Assembly (NCBI GenBank): GCA_036736205.1
Contig: DAINMX010000177.1
Coordinates: 1 to 14,184 of the forward strand
DNA: 14,184 nucleotides
Reading direction: 5' to 3'
DNA from: XYA12-FULL-58-9 sp001798605
GTDB taxonomy: Bacteria; Myxococcota; XYA12-FULL-58-9
Below, piece after piece: positions 6,155 to 14,184 of this stretch. How positions within the stretch are numbered: position 1 is the stretch's first letter; each line of letters starts with the position of its first letter. The notes beneath the pieces are model-generated. The model saw nothing but the letters and a program-made list of their open reading frames with translations, was not told where the DNA came from and did no database searches. The position numbers and the translations under genes were made by a program.

Positions 6155-8047
6155 GTGCGAAGAGCAGCTCTCATCTTAATTGTGTCTCTCGGGATCGCGG
6201 TGCCCAGTGAGGCTCGCATCTCTCCTGTTCGAGGGCACTTTGGGCCGGTGATGGAAAAGGCCTCCGAGCAGGAGACCTTGGTTGCACGCAGCAAGCGCAA
6301 GAAGAAGAAGGCTGCAAAATCGACGGCACCGTCGGCACCGTCGGTGGCGGCAGAACCGGTCAAGATCACCACGCCCAGCGTGTCTGCTGGGGTCGTTCAG
6401 AAAGGGCGCAAATCTCAAGCGGCCTACGTCCTGGACCAGAATTCGCCACTGGACATGAAGCTTGCCGGAGCCGGCAAGTTGGCCTTGGTTTTTTATCAGG
6501 TGTTGCCTGCAGGCAAGGTGCCCAAGGGAACCGTCGAGGTCGTTGTGGATAGGGGCCGCGCCACCAAGGTCAACCTCTCCGATCGCCCCAACCGCAAATT
6601 CTCGTTGACTGGCGGTCCTAAGGGACAAGTGTGCCCCCCCAAGAACCACGTCGAACAGCTGAAGGCGGGCGAGCATCTGGTGTCCATCCAGACAACCGGT
6701 GGCGTGGTTGCGATGGTCCGCATTGAATTCTACGCCGGGGGTTCGAAGACCCCAGCCCCGATCGAGTTGGTGCCCCCAGGCTCGGGACTGATGGCCGCAA
6801 TGAGTGTTGAGGACGACGAACTGACGCCTGAGCCACCATCCGAGCCTGCACCGCCGCCAATACCCAACGTTCTGCCAAAGCCCGAGCCCAAAGCTCTTGT
6901 GGCATCGGCGCCCGAGACTGCTGCGATGCTGCCCCGCGACATCCTCGCGCAGAGGCTCAAAGCAGGCGAAGCGCGAGATGGCATCGTCGGTGAATACGCA
7001 CAGGTATCGATTACCAATACCCGCGAGGACGAAGCGGGGACCCAGAGCTTCTATCGGGTTGGAGCGGAAGAATCATTCTCCTTCATGGTGCAGGGGCCCG
7101 GTGAGGTGAAAGTTCGGTTGCACCGATTGGTCGATGCGGCGGCCCCCGACGGGGGACCCTACAAAATTATTATCCTAGAGGACGACGTCTTGTTGCAGCA
7201 GCTCGAAGGCGAAACGACCAAAGCGGAGCACTACGTGCTCGAGACGACCGGGTTGATCAAACAAACCGTTGCTGAGCCCAAGGAGTACCACTTGAAAGTT
7301 GGACCCAAGCTCAGCCGTTTGGCGTTTCAAATCGCAGGTGCAGCGGAAGGGATGGTTGTTCGCTATGACTTTGAAGCTGAGGAGATGTCTCTTGCCGCCA
7401 TAGCCCTCGACTTTGATGACGACGAGGGAGGGGGCGGCGAAGATTTCTCCATGGGCGCAAGTGCCATGGCAACAGTCGTCATGGAAGTTGCGGTTGGTGA
7501 GAGAATCATTATCGAGCAACGCGAGAGTTTTCTCGGACTGGGAGCGCAGGCAGGCGTGTTCTTGCCGGCCTCGGGTGGAGATATGGGAATGGCCGCGGGG
7601 GTTGAGCTGAGCTTCGCCCTGCCCATGTTGGATAACATGTTTGCACTCGGAGTCCACGGGAGCTTTCATCGCCACCAGCTTGCAACGTCTGTTGGTGATC
7701 TCGACGGTGCTGCGATCGATGCGAGTTCAACGGTCATGGCAGTTCCGGTGGTGGGCAAGATCACCGCTCGGTTTCGCCTCGCCGAGGTATTCGGACTCTT
7801 CGTACATGGTGGTTTTGGTATCTGCTACGTCACCGCCGAACGGACCGCTTTAGGGGCGGTAAGCTCGAACTCGGTGTTGGCCTGGGCAGCTCAAGGGGGA
7901 GCCGGGGCAGAGGTGAAGCTCGGCCCCGGATGGTTGTCTGTGGAGAGTGCCTATCTGTACGCGCCCGTTTCTGATTTTGGCGACACGCTGAACAATTACA
8001 CTCCCAAAGCACCGATCTTTGGCGCTGGTTACCGGTTGGGAATCTGA
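6155..8047 (+). CDS. Exported protein with C-terminal outer-membrane beta-barrel-like domain
   Basis: GTG 6155 has a perfect AAGGAG 6 nt upstream and follows the kinase gene by 19 nt. The 630-residue product begins with a Sec signal peptide (residues 1-20, cleavage likely after PSEA). A Lys/Arg-rich patch (45-55) and a Ser/Pro/Ala spacer follow. Two beta-rich segments (about 80-200 and 285-410) look like a diverged tandem pair: both start near a small residue, Gly-x-Gly turn and end in a VR(I/Y)-aromatic strand. An acidic DFDDDEGGGGED stretch (419-430) precedes the last 170 residues, whose alternating hydrophobic strands and glycines (GLGAQAGVFLP to FGAGYRLGI) read as an eight-strand type outer-membrane barrel. 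The terminal residue is Ile, not the usual Phe. I do not recognise a named family. Co-expression with the kinase suggests an envelope partner, perhaps of its periplasmic TPR tail; that is inference. Confidence 0.85.
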   Translation: MRRAALILIVSLGIAVPSEARISPVRGHFGPVMEKASEQETLVARSKRKKKKAAKSTAPSAPSVAAEPVKITTPSVSAGVVQKGRKSQAAYVLDQNSPLDMKLAGAGKLALVFYQVLPAGKVPKGTVEVVVDRGRATKVNLSDRPNRKFSLTGGPKGQVCPPKNHVEQLKAGEHLVSIQTTGGVVAMVRIEFYAGGSKTPAPIELVPPGSGLMAAMSVEDDELTPEPPSEPAPPPIPNVLPKPEPKALVASAPETAAMLPRDILAQRLKAGEARDGIVGEYAQVSITNTREDEAGTQSFYRVGAEESFSFMVQGPGEVKVRLHRLVDAAAPDGGPYKIIILEDDVLLQQLEGETTKAEHYVLETTGLIKQTVAEPKEYHLKVGPKLSRLAFQIAGAAEGMVVRYDFEAEEMSLAAIALDFDDDEGGGGEDFSMGASAMATVVMEVAVGERIIIEQRESFLGLGAQAGVFLPASGGDMGMAAGVELSFALPMLDNMFALGVHGSFHRHQLATSVGDLDGAAIDASSTVMAVPVVGKITARFRLAEVFGLFVHGGFGICYVTAERTALGAVSSNSVLAWAAQGGAGAEVKLGPGWLSVESAYLYAPVSDFGDTLNNYTPKAPIFGAGYRLGI

Positions 8048-8063
8048 TCTCCTGGAGAAAATT

Positions 8064-8699
8064 ATGCACATGGACAAGACTACATTGTTGACTCTCGTTG
8101 GTTTTCTTGCCGCAGGTTGTGTGGAGCCCGCCTCGATTGTGATCGAGCCGCTCCGTGTTATCAACTGGTCTCCGGCGAGCAATACCATTTGCGTTACGAC
8201 GGAAACCAACATTTCGGCCACTTTCTCGGATGATCTCGTTGCTGATTCGATCAACAGCGATACCTTTGTCATCCGAGATGCCGACGGCGTCGTCGAAGCC
8301 GCAGTGACCTACGACAAAACGAGTTTCACAGCACGCCTGCAACCGCAGCAATCGCTCGCCTTTGACCGCTCGTATACTATCATTGCCAAAGAGAGCATTC
8401 GTGGTCTTGCCAAGGGCCAATTGGCAGTGGATCTCGAAGCCTCCTTCACGACCGTGCCGCGCTACGGTTGCACTCCTGGCGTGGAGTGTGAGTACCACAG
8501 CGATTGTCCTGGCAACCAGATATGCGCCAGAACCGGTGTGTGCATCGATGAGTGTGTGACAAGCAAGGACTGTTATCGGGGAACTTGCGCATCAGGGATC
8601 TGCATCCCTGACTCAGGCAGTGATGGTGGACCCGTCGATGACGGCGTCGGCGACGGCGTCAACCCCGGTGACGACGTCAGCCCTGGCGACGGTGATTAG
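8064..8699 (+). CDS. Cys-rich lipoprotein with SbsA-type Ig domain
   Basis: ATG 8064 has GGAG 6 nt upstream and lies 16 nt after the previous stop. The 211-residue product has a clear lipoprotein signal (FLAAGC, lipidated Cys19; Val at +2, so no Asp inner-membrane retention signal). Residues about 35-131 resemble a bacterial Ig-like Big_5/SbsA domain (ISATFSDDLVADSINSDTFVIRD, then FDRSYTIIA). Residues 136-180 hold nine cysteines in short loops (for example DCPGNQICARTGVC and DCYRGTCASGIC), probably disulfide-bonded. The tail (182-211) is almost only Asp, Gly, Pro, Ser and Val, a flexible acidic end. The Cys-rich part recalls the fragment at 1-181. It is likely surface- or periplasm-facing, and the shared SbsA-type domain suggests kinship with the giant lipoprotein downstream. 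No enzymatic motif is seen. Confidence 0.88.
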   Translation: MHMDKTTLLTLVGFLAAGCVEPASIVIEPLRVINWSPASNTICVTTETNISATFSDDLVADSINSDTFVIRDADGVVEAAVTYDKTSFTARLQPQQSLAFDRSYTIIAKESIRGLAKGQLAVDLEASFTTVPRYGCTPGVECEYHSDCPGNQICARTGVCIDECVTSKDCYRGTCASGICIPDSGSDGGPVDDGVGDGVNPGDDVSPGDGD

Positions 8700-8758
8700 A
8701 CATTCCGTCCCCGTCGAGCTCGGAGCAGTCAAACAGTTTGCAACAGAGAGCAATGCCA

Positions 8759-11700
8759 ATGATCAAAGCGCATCGTGTGGGGATTTCACGGATTGGCTCG
8801 GGGGACGCAAGGCACCGAGACAAGGGACACAGCGAGGCGGACCCAGTTGCCGGGTATTGGCATCGGCGATGGGCATTTTCATTGGCGTGGGCGCTTCTCG
8901 TCGCTGCAGGTTGCCAGGATGTCACGCCAGCTGTCGTGCCGCCCACAGCCAATGCCGGCACCAATCAGGTTGTGGTCGTTGGTGCTGAGGTTGAGCTGGA
9001 TGGCAGCGCCAGCCAAGGAGCTGATGGCACCTCTGAGAGGCTGACTTTTGCCTGGAACTTGGTTTTCGTGCCCGAAGGCAGCGCCTCAGTCCTCGAGGCC
9101 GCTGATACGGCCTATCCCAGGTTCGTGGTCGATACCGTCGGTGAATATGGAGTGCGCCTGCTTGTCAGTGAAGGCGACGTCGATAGCCGGCCGGCGATGG
9201 TGACCATTCGTGGCTATGAGCCGCTTCACGTTGTCTCCCAGGTACCTCCCGACGGCGCCTACGGTGTCTCTACCGTCGCTCCTGTGGTGATCACATTCTC
9301 AGAACAGGTGCAGGCCCAGTTGGTTGCTCCGGACGCCTTTTTTGTGCTCGATGGACAGCGTGCCATCTCTGGCCTTGTCGAAGTCACGGATGGCAACACA
9401 GTTGCAGTCTTCACGCCGTTGGAACCCTATCCCCATGGTCGACGTATGACCGTGGTGGTCACTCAGAAAGTCGTATCCTTGGTCGGGTTGGGTCTCCCAG
9501 CCACGTACCAAGGCCATTTTGATGTGTCTACTGGTCCCGACATCATTCCGCCTTTGACAACGAGCATCAGCCCTGAGGATGGGGAGTTGGACGTACCAAC
9601 TTCGGCTTCAGTTTGGGTGACGTTCGATGAGGCCATGGATGAAGCAACGTTGGTTGTGGACGCGGACAGCGATGGTTGTCCGGACAACTTCCAGGTTATC
9701 GATTCCGGCGCCGGCACGTGTGTGCCTGGGACCGTGGTGGTCAGCGCCGGTGGTACGAAGGCAACGTTCGTGCCCGATTTCCCGTTCGCCTCGGGTGGCG
9801 TCTATGATGTCGTCATCGCCGGAGGCAGTGACGGTGTGGCAGATCTCGCCGGGAACTTCCTGGAGACCGATGCGACCAGCAGCTTCACCGTCACCACCGA
9901 CTTGGACATGACAGCTCCGATAGTCGTGGCAGTGGATCCGGGTGATGGATTTGTCGACGTGCCTTTGGGCATACACATTGTGTTGACCTTCTCCGAGCCC
10001 ATTGTGTCGGCGTCGGTTGTCCCGGGCAGCTACTCCATTGACGACGGCATCACCGATTTTCCGGTGGTGCCCACCATGTCAGTAGGCAACACCGTCCTGA
10101 CCCTCGTGCCCCAAGTGCTTCTTGATCCAGGAAGGGCCTACACCATATCCGCCAGAGGGATCGGAGACGCGATTCTTACGGACTTTTCTGGCAACCCCCT
10201 CGACGGTGATGGCGATGGTATCGCAGGGGGTGATTTTGTTAGCCATTTCACCACAACGACACGCCAGACCTACGATGGCGTCTTCACTGTGCCCGGTGCT
10301 ATTGTGCCTGGCGAAACCATTTGCGCTCTTTTGAGCGACTTCGATCTCGACGTAACCGGTGACGTCGACACTGTTACAATCGTCACCTACGACGACCACA
10401 GTGGCGAAGGCGAGGCCCTGCTGTTCTCTGAGACGGCCGTCACCTCGGGTGTGTTCGAGGCGTGTGTCGACACCCAGTTCGGCCTTACCGCGGGTCTCGA
10501 CGACGACGGCATCTACAACGTGCTTCCTGGCGATCACATCATCTTTGAATATGCCGATGCTGCTTCCTCTCAGGGACCACCCGCTCTGGTTACGACTTCC
10601 GTGGAGATTCGCCAATCAGGCGCTGGCATCAACGTCAGCGCGATCAACGGCAACACCTCCGAGAGCGGCGCGGGCGCCAGATTCTCGATTGTCCTGGATT
10701 CGCAACCGTTTGACGACGTGACCCTCAACTTCGATTCCAGTGACACGACCGAGGGCGTGCTCAATATCACCACGATAACCTTCACGCCCTCGAACTGGAA
10801 TATTCCGAGGACTGTGGTTGCGACAGGTGTGGATGATGACCTAGCGGACGGTGACCAGACCTACCAAATTTTGTTTGGTCCGGTTGTTAGCACCGACAAC
10901 GCCTATGCGATTTTGACTGTGCCGCCCCTGACGGTCATCAATACGGACGATGAGACCGCAACCTTTGACGTTAGCGGCATCAGCGGGCCCACCACTGAGG
11001 CAGGTACCGCCTCAACCTTTACAATGGCTCTCGCGTCGGAGCCGATCTCCGAGGTCATCCTCACTTTTGATTCCTCCGATACGACCGAGGGAGTGGTCAA
11101 TCCTACAACCTTGGTATTCACGGCGGTCAATTGGAATGCACCGCAGATTGTCACTGTCACTGGCGTTGACGACGCCCAGGCGGACGGCAACCAAACCTAC
11201 TCGGTTGTCTTCAATCAAGCTGTGAGCTCCGACCCCACCTACGCAGGGACAACTCCGCCCGCGGTGACGGTGACCAATATTGATGACGAATCTGCGGGAT
11301 TTCTCGTCTCTTCGATTTCAGCTAACACCACGGAGGGCGGGGGAACTGGATTTTTCACTCTGGCTCTCGCGTCGCAGCCAACGGCCAACGTCACCGTCAA
11401 TTTCAATACCACGGACTTCAGTGAGGGAACCGTCAATCCTACCAGTTTCAATTTCACGGCCGTCAATTGGAATGCTCCCCAGACCGCGATTGTGACGGGT
11501 GTTGACGATGACCTCGACGACGGTGCGCAGATTTACGCCATTGCATTTTCTTCTACCGTCAGCGCCGACGCCAATTACGCTGCCATTACGCCGCCAAACA
11601 TCCCCGTCACCAATATCGACAATGAAACCGCTGGCTATACGGTGAGTCTCGCCAGCCGGCCGACCACCGAAACCGGTGGCACAGCGGAATTCACCGTCCG

Positions 11701-14184
11701 ACTCAACTCCCAGCCAACTGCCGACGTCACCCTCAACATGGTGTCCAGTGACACGACAGAGGGGATCCTCGCGGTCAATCGAATCGTTTTCACATCGATC
11801 AACTGGGGATCTCCGCGGAGTGTGACGGTGACGGGTGTCAACGATGCCGTTGCCGACGGAAACCAACCATATCGAATCAATTTCCTTCCCACGTCCAGTC
11901 TGGACGCCAACTACGCCGCAATGACTCCGCCGAGTGTTTTGTTGACCAACACGGACGACGACTCAGCGGGCATATCGGTGAGTGCCATCAGTGGTCCCAC
12001 AACGGAGGCTGGCGGTGGTGCTTCTTTCACCGTCGTACTCAACTCCGAGCCAACCGCAGCCGTGCGACTCACGGTCTCCTCGAGCGACACGACAGAGGGG
12101 AATGTGGCGCCCACGTCCCTGACTTTCACCACCGCGAACTGGGCCGGACTGCAAACGGTTACGGTCACCGGCATCAACGATCTCGTCGCCGACGGCAATC
12201 AGCCCTACCTGATTCAATTCACGGCAGCAACCAGTGGGGACTCCAACTACAACGGTTTGCGGCCTCTCGATGTGGCGGTTACGAACATCGACAACGACTC
12301 CGCTGGCATAACGGTGAGCCCGATAAGCGGCAACACGACAGAAGGTGGGAGCTCAGCCACGTTCACGGTGCAGCTCACATCGCAGCCGACCGCGGATGTC
12401 GTGATGGGCGTGTTCTCGAGCAACACGAATGAGGGAACGGTCGATCGAGCCAGTCTGACTTTCACCAGCTCCAACTGGAACGGCCTTCAAACTGTAACCG
12501 TAACGGGTATTGACGACTTCGTCGCTGATGGCAACGCTGTCTATTTTGTCGGGTTTGACCCCGCGAACAGCAGTGACAGCAACTACAACGGCCGCGACCC
12601 AGCCAACGTCACGTTGGCCAACATCGACAATGACTCGGCGGGATTTACGGTCGGCGCCATTAGCGGCGCCACCAATGAGGGCGGAGGGTATGCGACATTC
12701 ACTGTTCGGTTGACTTCTCAACCTACGGCAGAGGTGAGCTTCACCGTGAGCTCGAATGACACGACCGAAGGCACGGTTGACCGAACGGGTTTGACATTCA
12801 CCACGTCCAATTGGAACGGCCTACAGACCGTGACGGTCACCGGCATCGACGACCCTGCCGTAGACGGCAACATTGCCTACACCCTACTCTTCGGTGCGGC
12901 CGCCAGCTCGGACTCCAATTACAATGGGATGATTCCGCCCAGTGTGGGCGCCACCAATATCGACGATGATTCAGCGGGATTCACCGTATCCGCAATCAGT
13001 GGCGATACGAATGAGGGCGGTGGGTTTGCGACGTTCACCGTGCAGCTCACCTCCCAACCGGCCGCCGCGGTGAGCTTCTCCGTGGGGTCGAGTGACACCA
13101 CGGAAGGCACGGCGGACAGAACGGGGTTGACGTTCACGAGTGCCAATTGGAACGGTTTGCAGACGGTGACGGTCACCGGCATCGATGACCCATCGGTGGA
13201 CGGCAATATTGCTTACAATGTTGTGTTGGGGGTGGCCTCGAGCTCCGATGGTAACTACAGCGGTTTGAACCCTGTGGACGTGGCTGTTACCAACGTCGAC
13301 AACGACACCGCAGGATTTACGGTGAGCGCCATCAGCGGCAATACCCATGAGGGTGGCGGTTCTGCAACATTCACCGTGCGTTTGACGTCGCAGCCGACGA
13401 ATGCTGTCAGTTTCGCGGTTGCGTCCAGCGATACCACAGAGGGCACGGTCGATCGCGCGGGTTTGACCTTTACAAGCTCGAACTGGAATGGCTTGCAGAC
13501 TGTGACAGTGACGGGTGTTGATGACGTTCAGGTCGACGGCAGCATTGTTTACTCTGTCGTCTTGGGGGCGGCTTCGAGCACGGACGGCAATTACAGTGGC
13601 CGCAATCCCATCGACGTGGCAGTGACCAACGTCGACAACGACACGGCGGGATTCACGGTGAGCGCCATCAGTGGAACCACCAACGAGGGCGGTGGTTCTG
13701 CAACGTTCACAGTACGTTTGACGTCGCAGCCCACCAACGACGTGAGCTTCTCCGTCGGTTCCAGCGATACGACCGAGGGTACGGTTGACCGTGTGGGCCT
13801 CACGTTCACCAGCGTGAATTGGAATGGCCTGCAGACGGTGACGGTGACGGGTATCGACGACGTCCAAGTTGACGGCAGCATCGTCTATTCCATCGCGCTG
13901 GGTGTGGCTTTGAGCACGGACGGCAATTACAACGGTCTCAATCCTGTCGACGTTCCCGTGACCAATGTGGACAACGACACCGCCGGCTTTACGGTGTCTG
14001 CCATCAGTGGGGACACCAACGAGGGCGGCGGCACGGCAACGTTCACGGTGCGCTTGACGTCACAGCCTGCCGGTGACGTGAGTTTCACGGTGAGCTCGAG
14101 TGACACGACTGAAGGAACCGCAGACCGCACGGGTCTGACGTTCACGAGCTCGAACTGGAATGGTCTGCAAACGGTGACGGTGAC
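8759..14184 (+). CDS. Giant adhesin-like repeat lipoprotein (3' end outside the window)
   Basis: One frame stays open from 8759 to the window end, over 1,808 residues, with no stop found. ATG 8759 follows AGAGAG by 8 nt; ATG 8753 is two codons earlier. A basic N-terminus of about 38 residues precedes the hydrophobic segment ending LLVAAGC (lipidated Cys52, Gln at +2). Domains in order: PKD-like (about 62-150, ANAGTNQVVVVGAEVELDGS); three SbsA/Big_5 Ig-like domains (about 155-257, 264-381, 384-499), the last holding DGDGDGIAGGD, a possible calcium loop; a beta-rich domain (500-622); then Calx-beta-like 112-residue repeats from 623 on. Repeat motifs include SSDTTEGT, LTFTSSNWNG, TVTVTGIDD and NVDND, with conserved Asp/Glu where Calx-beta domains bind calcium. 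It probably forms a long calcium-stiffened surface fibre. It lies 59 nt after the smaller lipoprotein gene, with no terminator between. Confidence 0.9.
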   Translation, partial: MIKAHRVGISRIGSGDARHRDKGHSEADPVAGYWHRRWAFSLAWALLVAAGCQDVTPAVVPPTANAGTNQVVVVGAEVELDGSASQGADGTSERLTFAWNLVFVPEGSASVLEAADTAYPRFVVDTVGEYGVRLLVSEGDVDSRPAMVTIRGYEPLHVVSQVPPDGAYGVSTVAPVVITFSEQVQAQLVAPDAFFVLDGQRAISGLVEVTDGNTVAVFTPLEPYPHGRRMTVVVTQKVVSLVGLGLPATYQGHFDVSTGPDIIPPLTTSISPEDGELDVPTSASVWVTFDEAMDEATLVVDADSDGCPDNFQVIDSGAGTCVPGTVVVSAGGTKATFVPDFPFASGGVYDVVIAGGSDGVADLAGNFLETDATSSFTVTTDLDMTAPIVVAVDPGDGFVDVPLGIHIVLTFSEPIVSASVVPGSYSIDDGITDFPVVPTMSVGNTVLTLVPQVLLDPGRAYTISARGIGDAILTDFSGNPLDGDGDGIAGGDFVSHFTTTTRQTYDGVFTVPGAIVPGETICALLSDFDLDVTGDVDTVTIVTYDDHSGEGEALLFSETAVTSGVFEACVDTQFGLTAGLDDDGIYNVLPGDHIIFEYADAASSQGPPALVTTSVEIRQSGAGINVSAINGNTSESGAGARFSIVLDSQPFDDVTLNFDSSDTTEGVLNITTITFTPSNWNIPRTVVATGVDDDLADGDQTYQILFGPVVSTDNAYAILTVPPLTVINTDDETATFDVSGISGPTTEAGTASTFTMALASEPISEVILTFDSSDTTEGVVNPTTLVFTAVNWNAPQIVTVTGVDDAQADGNQTYSVVFNQAVSSDPTYAGTTPPAVTVTNIDDESAGFLVSSISANTTEGGGTGFFTLALASQPTANVTVNFNTTDFSEGTVNPTSFNFTAVNWNAPQTAIVTGVDDDLDDGAQIYAIAFSSTVSADANYAAITPPNIPVTNIDNETAGYTVSLASRPTTETGGTAEFTVRLNSQPTADVTLNMVSSDTTEGILAVNRIVFTSINWGSPRSVTVTGVNDAVADGNQPYRINFLPTSSLDANYAAMTPPSVLLTNTDDDSAGISVSAISGPTTEAGGGASFTVVLNSEPTAAVRLTVSSSDTTEGNVAPTSLTFTTANWAGLQTVTVTGINDLVADGNQPYLIQFTAATSGDSNYNGLRPLDVAVTNIDNDSAGITVSPISGNTTEGGSSATFTVQLTSQPTADVVMGVFSSNTNEGTVDRASLTFTSSNWNGLQTVTVTGIDDFVADGNAVYFVGFDPANSSDSNYNGRDPANVTLANIDNDSAGFTVGAISGATNEGGGYATFTVRLTSQPTAEVSFTVSSNDTTEGTVDRTGLTFTTSNWNGLQTVTVTGIDDPAVDGNIAYTLLFGAAASSDSNYNGMIPPSVGATNIDDDSAGFTVSAISGDTNEGGGFATFTVQLTSQPAAAVSFSVGSSDTTEGTADRTGLTFTSANWNGLQTVTVTGIDDPSVDGNIAYNVVLGVASSSDGNYSGLNPVDVAVTNVDNDTAGFTVSAISGNTHEGGGSATFTVRLTSQPTNAVSFAVASSDTTEGTVDRAGLTFTSSNWNGLQTVTVTGVDDVQVDGSIVYSVVLGAASSTDGNYSGRNPIDVAVTNVDNDTAGFTVSAISGTTNEGGGSATFTVRLTSQPTNDVSFSVGSSDTTEGTVDRVGLTFTSVNWNGLQTVTVTGIDDVQVDGSIVYSIALGVALSTDGNYNGLNPVDVPVTNVDNDTAGFTVSAISGDTNEGGGTATFTVRLTSQPAGDVSFTVSSSDTTEGTADRTGLTFTSSNWNGLQTVTV
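10625..14184 (+). repeat. Array of 336-bp in-frame repeats (Calx-beta-like), 10 complete plus 1 partial
   Basis: Units begin at 10625, 10961, 11297, 11633, 11969, 12305, 12641, 12977, 13313, 13649 and 13985, exactly 336 bp apart each time, with no insertion or deletion. Each codes for 112 residues. By eye, the first two units share about 53% of residues, while units nine and ten share about 86%, so the array is far more uniform toward the right. The window ends inside unit eleven. Assemblies often collapse or expand such arrays. Confidence 0.93.

Noticed and set aside
8700..8758. Terminator or separate promoter before the giant lipoprotein gene
   Set aside because: Only a short GAGCTC palindrome is present, with no stable stem plus T-tract and no convincing -35/-10 or -24/-12 pair.
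8864..8880. Twin-arginine (Tat) signal in the giant lipoprotein (HRRWAFSL)
   Set aside because: The residue pattern after the arginines does not fit RRxFLK, and the segment ends in an ordinary lipobox.
12971..13867. A 298-residue minus-strand open frame and a series of 95-residue ones at 336-bp spacing
   Set aside because: They repeat with the period of the plus-strand array, which explains them fully as antisense shadows.

Overview
The window looks like chromosomal DNA from a moderately GC-rich, predatory or social-type deltaproteobacterium (Myxococcota, Bradymonadales or a relative). That placement is inferred from the gene content: a sigma-54 enhancer-binding regulator, a modular Ser/Thr kinase with a PilZ domain, Cys-rich and Asp/Gly-rich lipoproteins, and a very large Ig/Calx-beta-type repeat lipoprotein. 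No rRNA, tRNA or marker gene is present to fix the taxon.

Layout, left to right. (1) 1-181, minus strand: the start of a Cys-rich lipoprotein that leaves the window. (2) 182-714: no convincing gene; it holds a 40-bp direct repeat in two copies and several GC-rich hairpins. (3) 715-1588, plus strand: an ECF sigma factor followed by a 75-residue zinc-binding (zf-HC2) anti-sigma-like protein. (4) 1601-3052, minus strand, convergent with the previous pair: a sigma-54-dependent activator whose receiver domain has lost its phospho-acceptor Asp. (5) 3053-3324: a divergent control region with three inverted-repeat sites of identical geometry ([T/C]GGTT-N9-AACCA), then a strong -24/-12 sigma-54 promoter pointing right. 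(6) 3325 to the right edge, plus strand: four closely spaced genes with no visible terminator between them. They encode a PilZ / Ser-Thr kinase / TM / TPR protein, a secreted protein with a C-terminal beta-barrel-like domain, a small Cys-rich lipoprotein with an SbsA-type Ig domain, and a giant lipoprotein (more than 1,808 residues, open at the edge). The giant has a PKD domain, three SbsA-type Ig domains and then Calx-beta-like repeats of exactly 112 residues (336 bp), ten complete and one cut by the window end.

How the parts may work together (inference). The divergent activator, which probably works without phosphorylation, would bind the three dyads and fire the sigma-54 promoter. This would switch on an envelope module: a membrane kinase that can sense c-di-GMP through PilZ and periplasmic partners through its TPR tail, plus an outer-membrane barrel-like protein and two lipoproteins, one of them adhesin-like. 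Coupling c-di-GMP, Ser/Thr phosphorylation and a giant repeat lipoprotein in one sigma-54 operon is the most interesting possibility here. I do not recognise it as a named system.
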